Positions 1 through 8,946 are shown, numbered from the stretch's first letter. The stretch is 50,746 nucleotides of DNA from Burkholderia sp. SRS-46 (GCF_004343775.1 NZ_PTXL01000018.1:1-50746), one strand, 5' to 3'. Notes: generated by a model from the letters alone, not told the origin. Numbers and translations are program-made.

Positions 1-343
1 GGATCACGAGCGAAGGCTGTTCCTTGTCGACCAGCGCTTTCAAAATCTTCGCGACGCCGAGCGGCTCGACGCCGTCGTTCGACTCGACGAGGATCGCGCG
101 ATCCGCGCCGATCGCCAGCGCCGTACGTAGCGTTTCCTGCGCTTGCGCGACGCCCACCGACACCGCGACCACCTCCGTCGCGACACCGCCCTCCTTCAGC
201 CGCACCGCTTCCTCGACCGCGATCTCGTCGAACGGATTCATCGACATCTTCACGTTCGCGACATCGACGCCCGACTGATCCGACTTCACGCCCACCTTCA
301 CGTTCGCGTCGACTACCCGCTTCACCGCCACCAGCACTTTCAA
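1..343 (-). CDS. etfB: Electron transfer flavoprotein beta subunit (5' part; runs off the left edge)
   Basis: ETF beta carries electrons from acyl-CoA dehydrogenases to ETF:ubiquinone oxidoreductase, as a cytoplasmic heterodimer with EtfA. Reading the minus strand from position 343 gives LKVLVAVKRVVDANVKVGVK and then the family landmarks NVKMSMNPFDEIAVEEAVRL, GVAQAQETLRTALAIGADRA and ILVES. About 114 codons are present and the frame is open to the edge. The start is a TTG at 343-341, preceded by AGGAGA at good spacing; no ATG fits. It lies 37 nt downstream of the SDR gene, so it is probably the third gene of the hsaD transcript. That placement fits the four acyl-CoA dehydrogenases in this locus, which need an electron acceptor. 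etfA is presumably just outside the window. Confidence 0.9.
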   Translation of the reverse strand, partial: MKVLVAVKRVVDANVKVGVKSDQSGVDVANVKMSMNPFDEIAVEEAVRLKEGGVATEVVAVSVGVAQAQETLRTALAIGADRAILVESNDGVEPLGVAKILKALVDKEQPSLVI

Positions 344-380
344 CTGCGTGTCTCCTGTTCCGTTGCGAGGCCGCGCCGCG

Positions 381-1169
381 TCAGCGCGCCGTATATCCGC
401 CGTCGATCACGAGCTCTGCGCCCGTCACGTAGCGGCCCGCCGGCGACACCAGGTACAGGATGCCGGCCGCGATGTCGCGCGGGCTGCCGATCTTGCCGAG
501 CGGCACGTTCGTCTGCATGTAGTCGAACGCGGCGTCCGGATCCTGGCCCATGTGCCGGAACGCTTCCTCGAGCATCGGCGTGCGAATGTAGCCGGGGTGC
601 ACCGAGTTCGCGCGAATGTTCTTCGCCGCGTACAGCATCGCGTCGACCTTCGCCATCATCCGCACCGCGGCCTTCGACGCGTGATACGCAGGCACGTCGG
701 GGCCGCCGACGATCCCGTACATCGACGACAGGTTCACGATCGACCCGCCGCCCGCCGCCTCGATAAGCGGAATCGCCGCGCGCGTGCACAGGAACACGCC
801 GTTCACGTTCACGTCCTGCACGCGCTGCCACTGCGCGAGCGTGAGCTCGTGCGTCGGCACGTTGTGCCCTTCGATGCCCGCGTTGTTCACGAGCACGTCG
901 AGGTGCCCGAAGCGCGCGACGATCTCGGCGAACACGCGCGCCACGTCGGCCTCCTGCGTCACGTCGAGCGACCAGAACGCGGCCTGGCCGCCCTGCGCGC
1001 GAATCTCCTCGACGAGCGCTTCCGCCGGCTGTGACAGCACGTCCAGGATCGCGACGCTTGCGCCGGCCGCGGCCAGCGTGCGGGCCGTCTCCGCGCCGAT
1101 GCCGCGCGCGCCGCCGGTGATCGCGGCAACCTTGCCGCGCAAGTCGAACAGTGCTTCGATCAGGTTCAT
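381..1169 (-). CDS. Classical short-chain dehydrogenase/reductase, probably steroid-related
   Basis: A 262-aa NAD(P)-dependent SDR, the usual length for a classical SDR. The cofactor motif TGGARGIG is near residue 19, NNAG near residue 92, and the catalytic Ser-Tyr-Lys appears as SSMYG followed by YHASK. The ATG at 1169 was chosen because GGAGACGAA precedes it; upstream in-frame codons overlap hsaD and look unlike SDR. It sits between hsaD and etfB on the minus strand. The layout suggests a hydroxysteroid or hydroxyacyl-CoA dehydrogenase, but the substrate cannot be read from sequence. The family assignment is firm and the role is inferred. Confidence 0.85.
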   Translation of the reverse strand: MNLIEALFDLRGKVAAITGGARGIGAETARTLAAAGASVAILDVLSQPAEALVEEIRAQGGQAAFWSLDVTQEADVARVFAEIVARFGHLDVLVNNAGIEGHNVPTHELTLAQWQRVQDVNVNGVFLCTRAAIPLIEAAGGGSIVNLSSMYGIVGGPDVPAYHASKAAVRMMAKVDAMLYAAKNIRANSVHPGYIRTPMLEEAFRHMGQDPDAAFDYMQTNVPLGKIGSPRDIAAGILYLVSPAGRYVTGAELVIDGGYTAR

Positions 1170-1204
1170 TTCGTCTCCGTTGGTTTTCGTCAGGGCCATC
1201 CGCG

Positions 1205-2041
1205 TTATCGCGCATCCCGCGTCGCGAGGAAATCGAGGCATTCCCGGTTGAAGGTGTCGGCATGCTCGACCATCACCCAATGGCCGCAGCGGTTCATCAG
1301 CACAAAGCGCGCGTCGCGGCAGTGCTCGAGGAACTTAAGCGCGCCGGCCACCGGGTTGAAGCGATCGTCCGTGCCCCAGAAACCGAGCACCGGGCAGCGC
1401 ACGTCGCCGAGCGCGCCGGTCAGGTTCGGCACGCTCATCGTCGACAGCACCTCGGTCGGCTGCTCGACGCACACCTTCATCCGCTCGTCGACCAGCGCGT
1501 CGGTGACGATCGCCGGATCGTGCACCAGCAGCGTCAGCAGTTCGCGCATCGTGTCGCGATTCATCTGCCGATTGGTGAACAGCTGCACCATCCGCTGGAT
1601 CCCTTCCATCCGGAAATAGGTGTCGCGATCCTCGACGCCGCCGGGCGCCATCATGATCAACCCGTCGACGCGCGCCGGGTGATCGAGTGCGTATTTCAGC
1701 GCGATCGCGCCGCCGAGCGAGTTGCCGAGCAGCACCGCCGGGCCGACGCCGAGCGCGTCGAGCTGCGCATGCAGCGCGTCGACGAAGAAATCGAGCGTAT
1801 ACGCGACGTCGGACGGCTTCGACGACTGCCCGTAGCCCGGCAAGTCGACGACGATCGCGCGATGGCCGGCCGCCGCGAACGCCGGGTAGTTGTGCTTGAA
1901 GTTGCTGAAGCCGCTCGCGCCGGGCCCGCTGCCGTGGATGAACACCACGGGCCGGCCCGTGCCCGCCTCGAAATGGTGGAGCCGCAAGCCGCCGCGCACG
2001 TCGGTGTAGACGCCGTCCGGCGGGGTCGTGGGGGTGATCAT
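1205..2041 (-). CDS. hsaD: 4,5-9,10-diseco-steroid (DSHA) C-C bond hydrolase, HsaD/TesD
   Basis: A 278-aa meta-cleavage-product hydrolase of the alpha/beta fold. In the steroid pathway it hydrolyses the ring-A cleavage product made by HsaC, giving HIP (rings C/D) and 2-hydroxyhexa-2,4-dienoate. Visible features are the oxyanion motif HGSGPGASGF (36-45), the nucleophile elbow GNSLGG with Ser108, the acid in WGTDDRF (Asp225/226) and the base in CGHWVMVEH (His254). This is the HsaD/BphD/MhpC arrangement. The start is supported by GGAGACAAGCACCG before the ATG. It is the first gene of the minus-strand transcript ending in etfB, and is divergent from the SDR-hsaEGF operon; both start regions share one operator-like dyad at 2110-2127. 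Confidence 0.92.
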   Translation of the reverse strand: MITPTTPPDGVYTDVRGGLRLHHFEAGTGRPVVFIHGSGPGASGFSNFKHNYPAFAAAGHRAIVVDLPGYGQSSKPSDVAYTLDFFVDALHAQLDALGVGPAVLLGNSLGGAIALKYALDHPARVDGLIMMAPGGVEDRDTYFRMEGIQRMVQLFTNRQMNRDTMRELLTLLVHDPAIVTDALVDERMKVCVEQPTEVLSTMSVPNLTGALGDVRCPVLGFWGTDDRFNPVAGALKFLEHCRDARFVLMNRCGHWVMVEHADTFNRECLDFLATRDAR

Positions 2042-2109
2042 CGGTGCTTGTCTCCTTCGTCGGTCGCGGGGATGCGTATCCGGATGATTGCGTCTCGGGC
2101 CCCGGCCGG

Positions 2110-2127
2110 CATCATCCTTTCAGACTA
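2110..2127. promoter_or_regulatory. Putative steroid-regulon operator, site 1 (hsaD / SDR divergent region)
   Basis: CATCATCCTTTCAGACTA fits the dyad TCRTCY-N4-RGAYKR shared by the operon heads of this locus. It lies 69 nt upstream of hsaD and 57 nt upstream of the SDR at 2184, so one site could serve both directions. It was seen by eye; no matrix search was run. Confidence 0.6.
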
Positions 2128-2183
2128 CGAAGCCTGGCGTGGATCTTCCTATCATCGGCTGCACCTGAGATGGAGACAGACCC

Positions 2184-2963
2184 ATGAACGGATTCGACTA
2201 CAGCGGCAAGACGGTGCTCGTGACGGGCGGCACCAAGGGCATCGGGCGGCGCATCGCCGAACGCTTTCTCGCGGCGGGCGCGCGGGTATTCGTCTGCGGA
2301 CGCAGCGCGCCCGACACGCCGCCCGCGGCCGGCGGCCGCGAAGCGGCCTTCATCGCGGCCGATCTGCGCGACATCGAGCAGGTCGACGCGATGCTCGACA
2401 CGATCCGCCGCGCCGCCGGCGGCCTCGACGTGCTCGTCAACAACGCGGGCGGCTCGCCGTTCGCGCTCGCGGCCGATGCGTCGCCGCGCTTCACCGAGTC
2501 GATCGTACGACTGAACCTGATCGCGCCGCTGCAGCTCGCGCAGCGCGTGAACGCGCTGATGCAGCCGCAGCCGGACGGCGGCGTGATGCTGTTCATCGCG
2601 AGCGTCAGCGCGTCGCGGCCGTCGCCGGGCACGGCTGCCTACGGCGCCGCGAAAGCGGGCCTCGTCAACGCGGTGAGCTCGCTCGCGGTCGAATGGGCGC
2701 CGCGCGTGCGCGTGTGCGCGATCAGCCCGAGCCTCGTGCATACCGACGCCGCCGCCGACGGCCACTACGGCGACGCCGACGCACTCGCCGCGATCTGCGC
2801 GACGATTCCCGCCGGCCGGCTCGCGACACCCGACGATGTCGCGTCCGCGTGCCTGTTCCTTGCGTCGCCCGATGCGGCCTATGCATCCGGCGCGAACCTG
2901 CGCCTCGACGGCGGCGGCGAACGGCCCGCGTTCCTCGTTGCCGCGCAATCCGCGCCCCGTTGA
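2184..2963 (+). CDS. Short-chain dehydrogenase/reductase heading the hsaE-G operon
   Basis: A 259-aa classical SDR with TGGTKGIG (residues 14-21), NNAG (about 87-90), the catalytic Ser in IASVSAS, and YGAAK as the Tyr-Lys pair. The ATG follows GGAGACAGACCC. The C-terminal tail after LRLDGGGE is slightly extended. It is the first plus-strand gene of a cluster that continues with DUF1302, DUF1329 and the lower-pathway enzymes hsaE, hsaG and hsaF, and it is divergent from hsaD. A hydroxysteroid or 3-hydroxyacyl-CoA dehydrogenase role is likely from context, but I do not recognise a specific characterised orthologue. It is not the IpdF type, which is present separately at 16792. Confidence 0.85.
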   Translation: MNGFDYSGKTVLVTGGTKGIGRRIAERFLAAGARVFVCGRSAPDTPPAAGGREAAFIAADLRDIEQVDAMLDTIRRAAGGLDVLVNNAGGSPFALAADASPRFTESIVRLNLIAPLQLAQRVNALMQPQPDGGVMLFIASVSASRPSPGTAAYGAAKAGLVNAVSSLAVEWAPRVRVCAISPSLVHTDAAADGHYGDADALAAICATIPAGRLATPDDVASACLFLASPDAAYASGANLRLDGGGERPAFLVAAQSAPR

Positions 2964-2996
2964 CCGGCATCGCGAACCGCTCCTAGGGAAGTCCTC

Positions 2997-3014
2997 TAGT
3001 TCATTTTGACGATT
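2997..3014. promoter_or_regulatory. Putative steroid-regulon operator, site 2 (degenerate; DUF1302 operon)
   Basis: Read on the minus strand it is AATCGTCAAAATGAACTA, matching the shared dyad with two deviations: A for Y in the first arm and A for G in the second. It lies about 80 nt upstream of the DUF1302 start. It is the weakest of the eight sites and could be chance. Confidence 0.35.
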
Positions 3015-3095
3015 CCCTGCTACCGCGATCTCCCTACTCTGCCTCTCACGACCACACACAGAGTCGACCGTCGTCGATACCCCAGAGGAGACACC

Positions 3096-4658
3096 ATGCA
3101 ACAACGGATTTCGCGCCGTACCGACACGCGGGCCACCGCCCGGCTGTCGACGCTGGCCGCCGCGCTGCTCGCATGCGCCCCCGCGGCACATGCAGGCAAC
3201 ACGATCGAGCTCGGCGCCGACACGACGCTGGACTACATGGTCCAGCTTCAGTACAGCCTGGGCATGCGCACCCGCGCGCCGAGCGGCAACGTGCTCGTGC
3301 CGGCGAACGTCAACGGCGACGACGGCGATCGCAACTTCGCGAAGAACAAGCTGATCCAGAACCAGGTCAGCGTGCTCGGCGAAGTGAACCTGAAGCACGA
3401 CGACTGGGGGGTGTTCGTCCGCGCCGATACGTTCTACGACCAGGCGTACCACCGCCCGAACTACAACGACTCGCCCGGCACGGTGAATCACACGGGGCAG
3501 TTCAACAACTTCACGAGCGATGCGCGCTACTGGTCGGGCGGCCACACGACGCTGCTCGCCGCGTATGCGTACAACACCTTCAAGATCGGCGCGACGAGCC
3601 TGAACGTGAAGGTCGGCGACCAGGTGGTCGCGTGGGGCGAGAGCCTGTTCTTCCCGAACATCGCGGGCGCGCAGGGCCCTGCCGATGCGACCAAGTCGTA
3701 CGTCGCGGGTGCCGAGGTGAAGGACATCCTGCTGCCGGTGCCGCAGATCTCGACGCAGTGGCAGATCACGCCGAACTTCAGCCTGCTCGCGTACTACCAG
3801 TTCGCATTCAAGGAGAACCGCCTCACCGCGCCGGGCAGCTACTGGAGCTATTCGGACGTGGTCGGCCCGGGCGCGCAGTTCATCATCGGCCCGGGCGGCA
3901 TGATCATTCCGCGCGGCCCCGACGAGAAGCCGAGCGCGCGCAACCAGTGGGGCATCGGCGCGCGCTTCCGCGTGTTCGGCGACACCGAGCTCGGCGTGTA
4001 TCACCTGCACTACAACGACATGAACCCGAGCGTCGTCACGTCGTTCTACCCGACGCTGCAGTACCAGCAGACCTACTTCAGCAACGTCAAGCTGACCGGC
4101 GTGAGCTTCTCGACGCAGGTCGGCCCCGTCAACGTCGCGGGCGAAGCGTCGTACCGCCAGGGCGCCGCCGTGCTCGTCAACACGCCCACCGGCGCGCAGG
4201 CGACGCGCGCGAACGTCACGCAGGTCAACCTGTCCGGCATCTACTCGATCGGGCCGAGCTTCCTCGCGAATTCGCAGTCGCTGATCGGCGAAATCACGTA
4301 CGTGCATGCCGGCGGGATCTCCGCCGTCGGCGGCTCGACCACGCTCGCGAACTCGCGCAACGCGCTCGCGCTCGAGGTGGCGTGGACGCTCAGCTACAAG
4401 AACGTGTTCAACGGCTGGGATCTCGACGTGCCGCTCACCTACACGCACGACCTGACCGGCACGTCGCCGCTCGCGGGCGCGGTGGGCTCGCTCACGGGCC
4501 AGGGCGACCACCGCATCACCGCGGGCGTCACCTTCACGCGGCTCAGCAACCTGTCGCTGTCGCTCGTCTACGCGAAGTTCCTCGGTTCGCCGAACCCCGT
4601 CACGCGTCCGCTCGCGGATCGCGACTACGTGCTGGCCACGGCGACCTACCACTTCTGA
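3096..4658 (+). CDS. DUF1302-family outer-membrane beta-barrel protein
   Basis: A 520-aa secreted protein. The N-terminus has basic residues, a hydrophobic stretch (LSTLAAALLACAPAAHA) and a likely cleavage after AHA around residue 34. The mature part is rich in alternating amphipathic, aromatic-containing strands and ends in TATYHF, with a C-terminal Phe typical of outer-membrane barrels. DUF1302 proteins co-occur with DUF1329 proteins in steroid and aromatic degradation loci; a substrate-channel role is widely assumed but not established. The start at 3096 (AGAGGAGACACC before ATG) was preferred to an upstream in-frame ATG at 3006 because it exposes the signal peptide. It is followed 40 nt later by the DUF1329 gene. 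Confidence 0.88.
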   Translation: MQQRISRRTDTRATARLSTLAAALLACAPAAHAGNTIELGADTTLDYMVQLQYSLGMRTRAPSGNVLVPANVNGDDGDRNFAKNKLIQNQVSVLGEVNLKHDDWGVFVRADTFYDQAYHRPNYNDSPGTVNHTGQFNNFTSDARYWSGGHTTLLAAYAYNTFKIGATSLNVKVGDQVVAWGESLFFPNIAGAQGPADATKSYVAGAEVKDILLPVPQISTQWQITPNFSLLAYYQFAFKENRLTAPGSYWSYSDVVGPGAQFIIGPGGMIIPRGPDEKPSARNQWGIGARFRVFGDTELGVYHLHYNDMNPSVVTSFYPTLQYQQTYFSNVKLTGVSFSTQVGPVNVAGEASYRQGAAVLVNTPTGAQATRANVTQVNLSGIYSIGPSFLANSQSLIGEITYVHAGGISAVGGSTTLANSRNALALEVAWTLSYKNVFNGWDLDVPLTYTHDLTGTSPLAGAVGSLTGQGDHRITAGVTFTRLSNLSLSLVYAKFLGSPNPVTRPLADRDYVLATATYHF

Positions 4659-4698
4659 GCGGCCCGGCCGCTCGTCACTCAGCAAGCAGAGGATAGTC

Positions 4699-6081
4699 AT
4701 GAAGCGAATTCGTCTCCCCCTCCTTCGCGCCACGGCGATGGCCGCCTGCGCGCTCGTCGCGACGGCGTCGTTCTCGAAGATCACGCAGGACGACCTGAAG
4801 GCGCTCGACGGCCAGCTCACGCCGATGGGCGCCGTGCGCGCCGCGAGCAAGGACAGCAGCGTGCCCGAGTGGTCGGGCAAGTGGCTCGGCACGCCGCCCG
4901 ACGTGCAGTACAAACGCGGCGGCCGCTACCCCGATCCGTTCGCGAGCGAGAAGCCGCTGTTCACGATCACCGCCGAGAACATGGCGCAGTACGCGGAACA
5001 CCTCACCGACGGCCAGAAGGCGATGTTCAAGCGTTATCCGGCCACGTTCAAGATCAACGTGTATCCGAGCCATCGCGACTTCCGCTACACCGATGCCGTC
5101 TACAAGGACATCCGCACGTACGCGCCCGATTCGACGATGACGACGGACGCGAACGGCCTCACGAACGCGCCGCCGCAGGTGCCGTACCCGATCCCGAAGA
5201 CCGCGGCCGAACTGCTGTGGAACCAGCGCTTCTCGTCGGCGATCGGCACCGAGCAGGCCACCTACGACCAGGCGGTCGTGTATTCCGACGGCAACATCGC
5301 GTGGGGCAAGGTGCGCTACGACATCTACTCGCCGCGCAACGTCGGCAAGTACGACGTGAAGAGCGACCTGAACAACCGCACCTTCTACCGCAACGCGACC
5401 GAGCTGCCGCTGTCGGACCGCGGCTCGCTGATCGTCGGCTTCACGAACTGGGACAAGGCCGGCGCGGACAACTCGTCGCGCACGTGGATGTACAACCCCG
5501 GCACGCGGCGCGTGCGCCAGGCGCCGGAATACGGCTACGACCAGCCGCAGGGCCCGGGCGGCTTCCGCACGGTGGACGACGACCGCCTGTATAACGGGCC
5601 CGGCGACCGCTACGACTGGAAGATCGTCGGCAAGCGCGAGGTGTACGTGCCGTACGACAACTACAAGGCGATGGACAGCGCGGTGAAGTACGGCGAGCTG
5701 CTGACCAAGGGCCACGAGAACCCGTCCTGCATCCGCTACGAGCTGCATCGCGTGTGGGTGCTGCAGGCGACGCTGAAAAACGGCTATCGCCACCAGTACG
5801 CGAAGCGCGTGCTGTACATCGACGAGGATTCGTGGATGACGATGCTCGCCGACAACTACGATGCGCGCGGCCAGCTGTGGCGCACCAACGTCGCGACGAC
5901 GTTGTATGCATATGACGCGAAGACGTTCTACCCGGGCGTCGTGTTCTTCCACGACCTGATCTCGGGCGCGTACATGGCGGACCGCCTGACCAACGAAGGG
6001 CCGATGCCGAAGCTCGACAACAGCCCGCAGTTCACCGAGGCGTATTTCTCGCCGGACGCGATCCGCAGTTCGGGCAACTGA
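4699..6081 (+). CDS. DUF1329-family periplasmic protein
   Basis: A 460-aa exported protein. The signal sequence is near LLRATAMAACALVATASFS, and family landmarks include LTPMGAVRAAS, IPEW-like VPEWSGKW near the N-terminus, RTWMYNPGTRRVRQAPEYGYD in the middle, and WRTNVATTLY toward the end. The fold is described as LolA/LolB-like, so binding and periplasmic transfer of a hydrophobic ligand is the reasonable inference. It pairs with the DUF1302 barrel 40 nt upstream. A YCF48-type protein and an MMPL transporter, the other usual partners, are encoded in the opposite operon at 11465-14955. No conserved catalytic residue can be pointed out. Confidence 0.87.
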   Translation: MKRIRLPLLRATAMAACALVATASFSKITQDDLKALDGQLTPMGAVRAASKDSSVPEWSGKWLGTPPDVQYKRGGRYPDPFASEKPLFTITAENMAQYAEHLTDGQKAMFKRYPATFKINVYPSHRDFRYTDAVYKDIRTYAPDSTMTTDANGLTNAPPQVPYPIPKTAAELLWNQRFSSAIGTEQATYDQAVVYSDGNIAWGKVRYDIYSPRNVGKYDVKSDLNNRTFYRNATELPLSDRGSLIVGFTNWDKAGADNSSRTWMYNPGTRRVRQAPEYGYDQPQGPGGFRTVDDDRLYNGPGDRYDWKIVGKREVYVPYDNYKAMDSAVKYGELLTKGHENPSCIRYELHRVWVLQATLKNGYRHQYAKRVLYIDEDSWMTMLADNYDARGQLWRTNVATTLYAYDAKTFYPGVVFFHDLISGAYMADRLTNEGPMPKLDNSPQFTEAYFSPDAIRSSGN

Positions 6082-6100
6082 CCGCCTCACTTCCCGCAGC

Positions 6101-6151
6101 GCGCCGGGGCCCTGCTCCGGCGCACGACGCCGCCCGCGACGGCGGCCTTTT
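6101..6151 (+). terminator. Tandem hairpins between DUF1329 and hsaE (possible attenuator)
   Basis: Two GC-rich stems lie between the genes: GCGCCGG (6101-6107) with CCGGCGC (6117-6123), and GCCGCC (6129-6134) with GGCGGC (6141-6146) followed by TTTT. They could reduce read-through from the envelope-protein genes into hsaE, or protect the 3' end of the upstream message. Confidence 0.5.
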
Positions 6152-6169
6152 CCATTTCGAGGGCCTTCC

Positions 6170-6952
6170 ATGTCTTCCCGCTTGCATACGGCGCTCGGCG
6201 ACGAGCTGTACGCCGCGTGGCGCACCCGCGCGCCGGTCGCGCCGCTGTCGAGCCGGCCGCGCCGGCTGTCGCTCGACGACGCGTACCGCATCCAGCAGCG
6301 TTTCATCGCGTGCCGCGTCGAACGGGGCGAATCCGTCGTCGGCAAGAAGATCGGCGTCACGAGCCAGGCCGTGCAGGACATGCTGAACGTGCGCCAGCCC
6401 GATTTCGGGATCCTGCTGTCCGGCATGCACTACGCGGCCGGCGAAGCGATTGCCGCCGACACGCTGATCGCGCCGCGCGCCGAGGGCGAGATCGCGTTCA
6501 TCCTCGCGCGCGACCTGCGCGGCCCCGGCATCGACCGCACCGACGTGATCGCGGCGACGGCCGCCGTCGCGCCCTGCTTCGAGATCGTCGATTCGCGAAT
6601 TCGCGACTGGGCGATCCGCATCGAGGACACCGTCGCCGACAACGCGTCGTGCGGCGTGTACGTGCTCGGCGACGCGCGCGTCGATCCGCGCACGCTCGAT
6701 CTCGCCGCGTGCGAGATGACGATCGAGAAGAACGGCGAGCCGGTCGCGCAAGGCCGCGGCGACGCGGCGCTCGGCCACCCGGCCGACGCGGTCGCGTGGC
6801 TCGCGAACACGCTCGCCGCGTACGACGTGCCGCTGCTCGCGGGCGAGATCGTGCTGTCCGGCTCGCTCGCGAAGCTGATTCCGGTCGCGGCCGGCGATGC
6901 GCTGTCGATGCGGATCGACGGCATCGGCGGCTGCGACGTCCGCTTTATCTAA
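6170..6952 (+). CDS. hsaE: 2-hydroxyhexa-2,4-dienoate hydratase, HsaE/TesE
   Basis: A 260-aa member of the 2-keto-4-pentenoate hydratase (FAH-related, MhpD-like) family, the standard length. It hydrates 2-hydroxyhexa-2,4-dienoate, the C6 fragment released by HsaD, to 4-hydroxy-2-oxohexanoate. Landmarks are the N-terminal AYRIQQRFI, GKKIGVTS, the metal-ligand region EGEIAFIL, PCFEIVDSRI, and ASCGVYVLG, with a C-terminal GGCDVRFI. It begins the three-enzyme lower pathway and is followed 13 nt later by the aldehyde dehydrogenase. The steroid assignment over the C5 substrate of phenol pathways rests on context. Confidence 0.9.
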   Translation: MSSRLHTALGDELYAAWRTRAPVAPLSSRPRRLSLDDAYRIQQRFIACRVERGESVVGKKIGVTSQAVQDMLNVRQPDFGILLSGMHYAAGEAIAADTLIAPRAEGEIAFILARDLRGPGIDRTDVIAATAAVAPCFEIVDSRIRDWAIRIEDTVADNASCGVYVLGDARVDPRTLDLAACEMTIEKNGEPVAQGRGDAALGHPADAVAWLANTLAAYDVPLLAGEIVLSGSLAKLIPVAAGDALSMRIDGIGGCDVRFI

Positions 6953-6965
6953 AGGAAAAACCCAG

Positions 6966-7865
6966 ATGAAGAAAATCAAATGCGCACTGATCGGGCCCGG
7001 CAACATCGGCACCGACCTGCTGGTCAAGCTGCGCCGCTCGGCGGTGCTCGAACCGGTGTGGATGGTGGGCGTCGATCCGGCGTCCGACGGCCTCGCGCGG
7101 GCGCGCGAGTTCGGCCTGAAGACCACCGACCAGGGCATCGACGGGCTGCTGCCGCACGTGGCCGACGACGAGATCCGCATTGCGTTCGACGCGACGTCCG
7201 CGTACGTGCATCGCGAGCACTCGGACAAGCTCACCGCGCTCGGCGTGCGGATGATCGACCTGACGCCCGCCGCGATCGGCCCGTATTGCGTGCCGCCGGT
7301 GAACCTCGACGCGCATCTCGGCACCGCGCAGATGAACGTCAACATGGTGACCTGCGGCGGCCAGGCGACGATTCCGATGGTGTACGCGGTGTCGCGCGTG
7401 CAGCCGGTTGCGTACGGCGAGATCGTCGCGACGGTATCGTCGCGCTCGGTCGGCCCCGGCACGCGCCGCAACATCGACGAATTCACCCGCACCACCGCCG
7501 GCGCGATCGAGCAGGTGGGCGGCGCGCGCCAGGGCAAGGCGATCATCGTGATCAACCCGGCCGAGCCGCCGCTGATCATGCGCGACACGATCCACTGCCT
7601 GACCGACGGCCCGCCCGACGTCGACGCGATCACGGCATCCGTGCACGCGATGGTCGAGGAAGTGCAGCGCTACGTGCCCGGCTACACGCTGAAGAACGGG
7701 CCGGTGTTCGACGGCAACCGCGTGTCGGTGTTCATGGAAGTCGAGGGACTCGGCGATTACCTGCCGAAATACGCGGGCAACCTCGACATCATGACCGCCG
7801 CCGCGGCCGCCACGGCCGAGCGTTTCGCCGAACAGATGCTGGCCGCGACGGCCGCCACCGCTTGA
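6966..7865 (+). CDS. hsaG: Acylating propionaldehyde/acetaldehyde dehydrogenase, HsaG/TesF
   Basis: A 299-aa CoA-acylating aldehyde dehydrogenase of the DmpF/BphJ type. It oxidises the aldehyde released by the aldolase, expected to be propanal in the steroid pathway, to propionyl-CoA with NAD and CoA. GPGNIGTD (10-17) is the NAD-binding loop and Cys130 in VTCGGQATIPM is the catalytic thiolate. The ATG at 6966 has AAAGGAAAAACCCAG upstream; the longer in-frame reading into hsaE is rejected. It lies directly upstream of the partner aldolase, with which it forms a channeling complex in characterised systems. Confidence 0.92.
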   Translation: MKKIKCALIGPGNIGTDLLVKLRRSAVLEPVWMVGVDPASDGLARAREFGLKTTDQGIDGLLPHVADDEIRIAFDATSAYVHREHSDKLTALGVRMIDLTPAAIGPYCVPPVNLDAHLGTAQMNVNMVTCGGQATIPMVYAVSRVQPVAYGEIVATVSSRSVGPGTRRNIDEFTRTTAGAIEQVGGARQGKAIIVINPAEPPLIMRDTIHCLTDGPPDVDAITASVHAMVEEVQRYVPGYTLKNGPVFDGNRVSVFMEVEGLGDYLPKYAGNLDIMTAAAAATAERFAEQMLAATAATA

Positions 7866-7881
7866 GTTGAGGAGCCACGCA

Positions 7882-8913
7882 ATGTCACTTGCAGGCAAGA
7901 AGATCACCGTCCACGACATGTCGCTGCGCGACGGGATGCACCCGAAGCGCCACCAGATCACGCTCGACCAGATGCGCGGCATCGCGCGCGGCCTCGACGC
8001 GGCCGGCGTGCCGCTGATCGAGGTCACGCACGGCGACGGGCTCGGCGGCGCGTCGGTCAATTACGGCTTTCCCGCGCACACCGACGAGGCCTACCTGAGC
8101 GCGGTGATTCCGGAGCTGAAGCAGGCGAAGGTGTCGGCGCTGCTGCTGCCGGGCATCGGCACCGTCGAGCATCTGCGGATGGCGCACGCACTCGGCGTGA
8201 GCACGATCCGCGTCGCGACGCACTGCACCGAGGCGGACGTGTCGGAGCAGCACATCGGCCTCGCCCGCACGCTCGGGCTCGACACGGTCGGCTTCCTGAT
8301 GATGGCGCACATGTCGACGCCGGAGCAGCTCGTCGCGCAGGCGAAGCTGATGGAATCGTACGGCGCGAACTGCATCTACATCACCGATTCGGCCGGCTAC
8401 ATGCTGCCCGACGACGTGACCGCGCGAATCGGCCAAGTGCGCGCGGCGCTGAAGCCGGAGACGGAGCTCGGTTTTCACGGGCACCACAATCTCGCGATGG
8501 GCGTCGCGAACTCGGTCGCGGCGATCGCCGCCGGCGCGAACCGCATCGACGCGGCCGCGGCGGGCCTCGGCGCCGGCGCGGGCAACACGCCGATGGAAGT
8601 GTTCGTCGCGGTGTGCGACCGGATGGGCATCGAGACCGGCGTCGACGTGTTCGGGATTTCCGATGTCGCCGAGGATCTCGTCGTGCCGATCATGGACGCG
8701 CCGATCCGCCTCGATCGCGACGCGCTGACGCTCGGCTATGCGGGCGTGTATTCGTCGTTCCTGCTGTTCGCGAAGCGCGCGGAGGCGAAGTACAAGGTGC
8801 CGGCGCGCGACATCCTCGTCGAACTGGGCCGGCAGCGGCTCGTCGGCGGGCAGGAGGACATGATCGAGGATGCGGCGCTCACGATGGCGCGTGCGCGGGG
8901 TGTGGCGGCGTGA
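7882..8913 (+). CDS. hsaF: 4-hydroxy-2-oxohexanoate/valerate aldolase, HsaF/TesG
   Basis: A 343-aa class II (Mn2+) pyruvate aldolase of the DmpG/BphI family, the usual length. It cleaves 4-hydroxy-2-oxohexanoate to pyruvate and propanal. SLRDGMH (residues about 14-20) carries the catalytic Arg and metal-binding Asp, and HGHHN (about 200-204) carries the two metal His residues. GLGAGAGNTPMEVF is also typical. The ATG at 7882 was chosen for GAGGAGCCACGCA upstream. It is the last gene of the plus-strand operon and is followed by an intrinsic terminator at 8947. Confidence 0.93.
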   Translation: MSLAGKKITVHDMSLRDGMHPKRHQITLDQMRGIARGLDAAGVPLIEVTHGDGLGGASVNYGFPAHTDEAYLSAVIPELKQAKVSALLLPGIGTVEHLRMAHALGVSTIRVATHCTEADVSEQHIGLARTLGLDTVGFLMMAHMSTPEQLVAQAKLMESYGANCIYITDSAGYMLPDDVTARIGQVRAALKPETELGFHGHHNLAMGVANSVAAIAAGANRIDAAAAGLGAGAGNTPMEVFVAVCDRMGIETGVDVFGISDVAEDLVVPIMDAPIRLDRDALTLGYAGVYSSFLLFAKRAEAKYKVPARDILVELGRQRLVGGQEDMIEDAALTMARARGVAA

Positions 8914-8946
8914 GCGCCCGCGTCGGGCGGGATCGTCGATGAAAGG

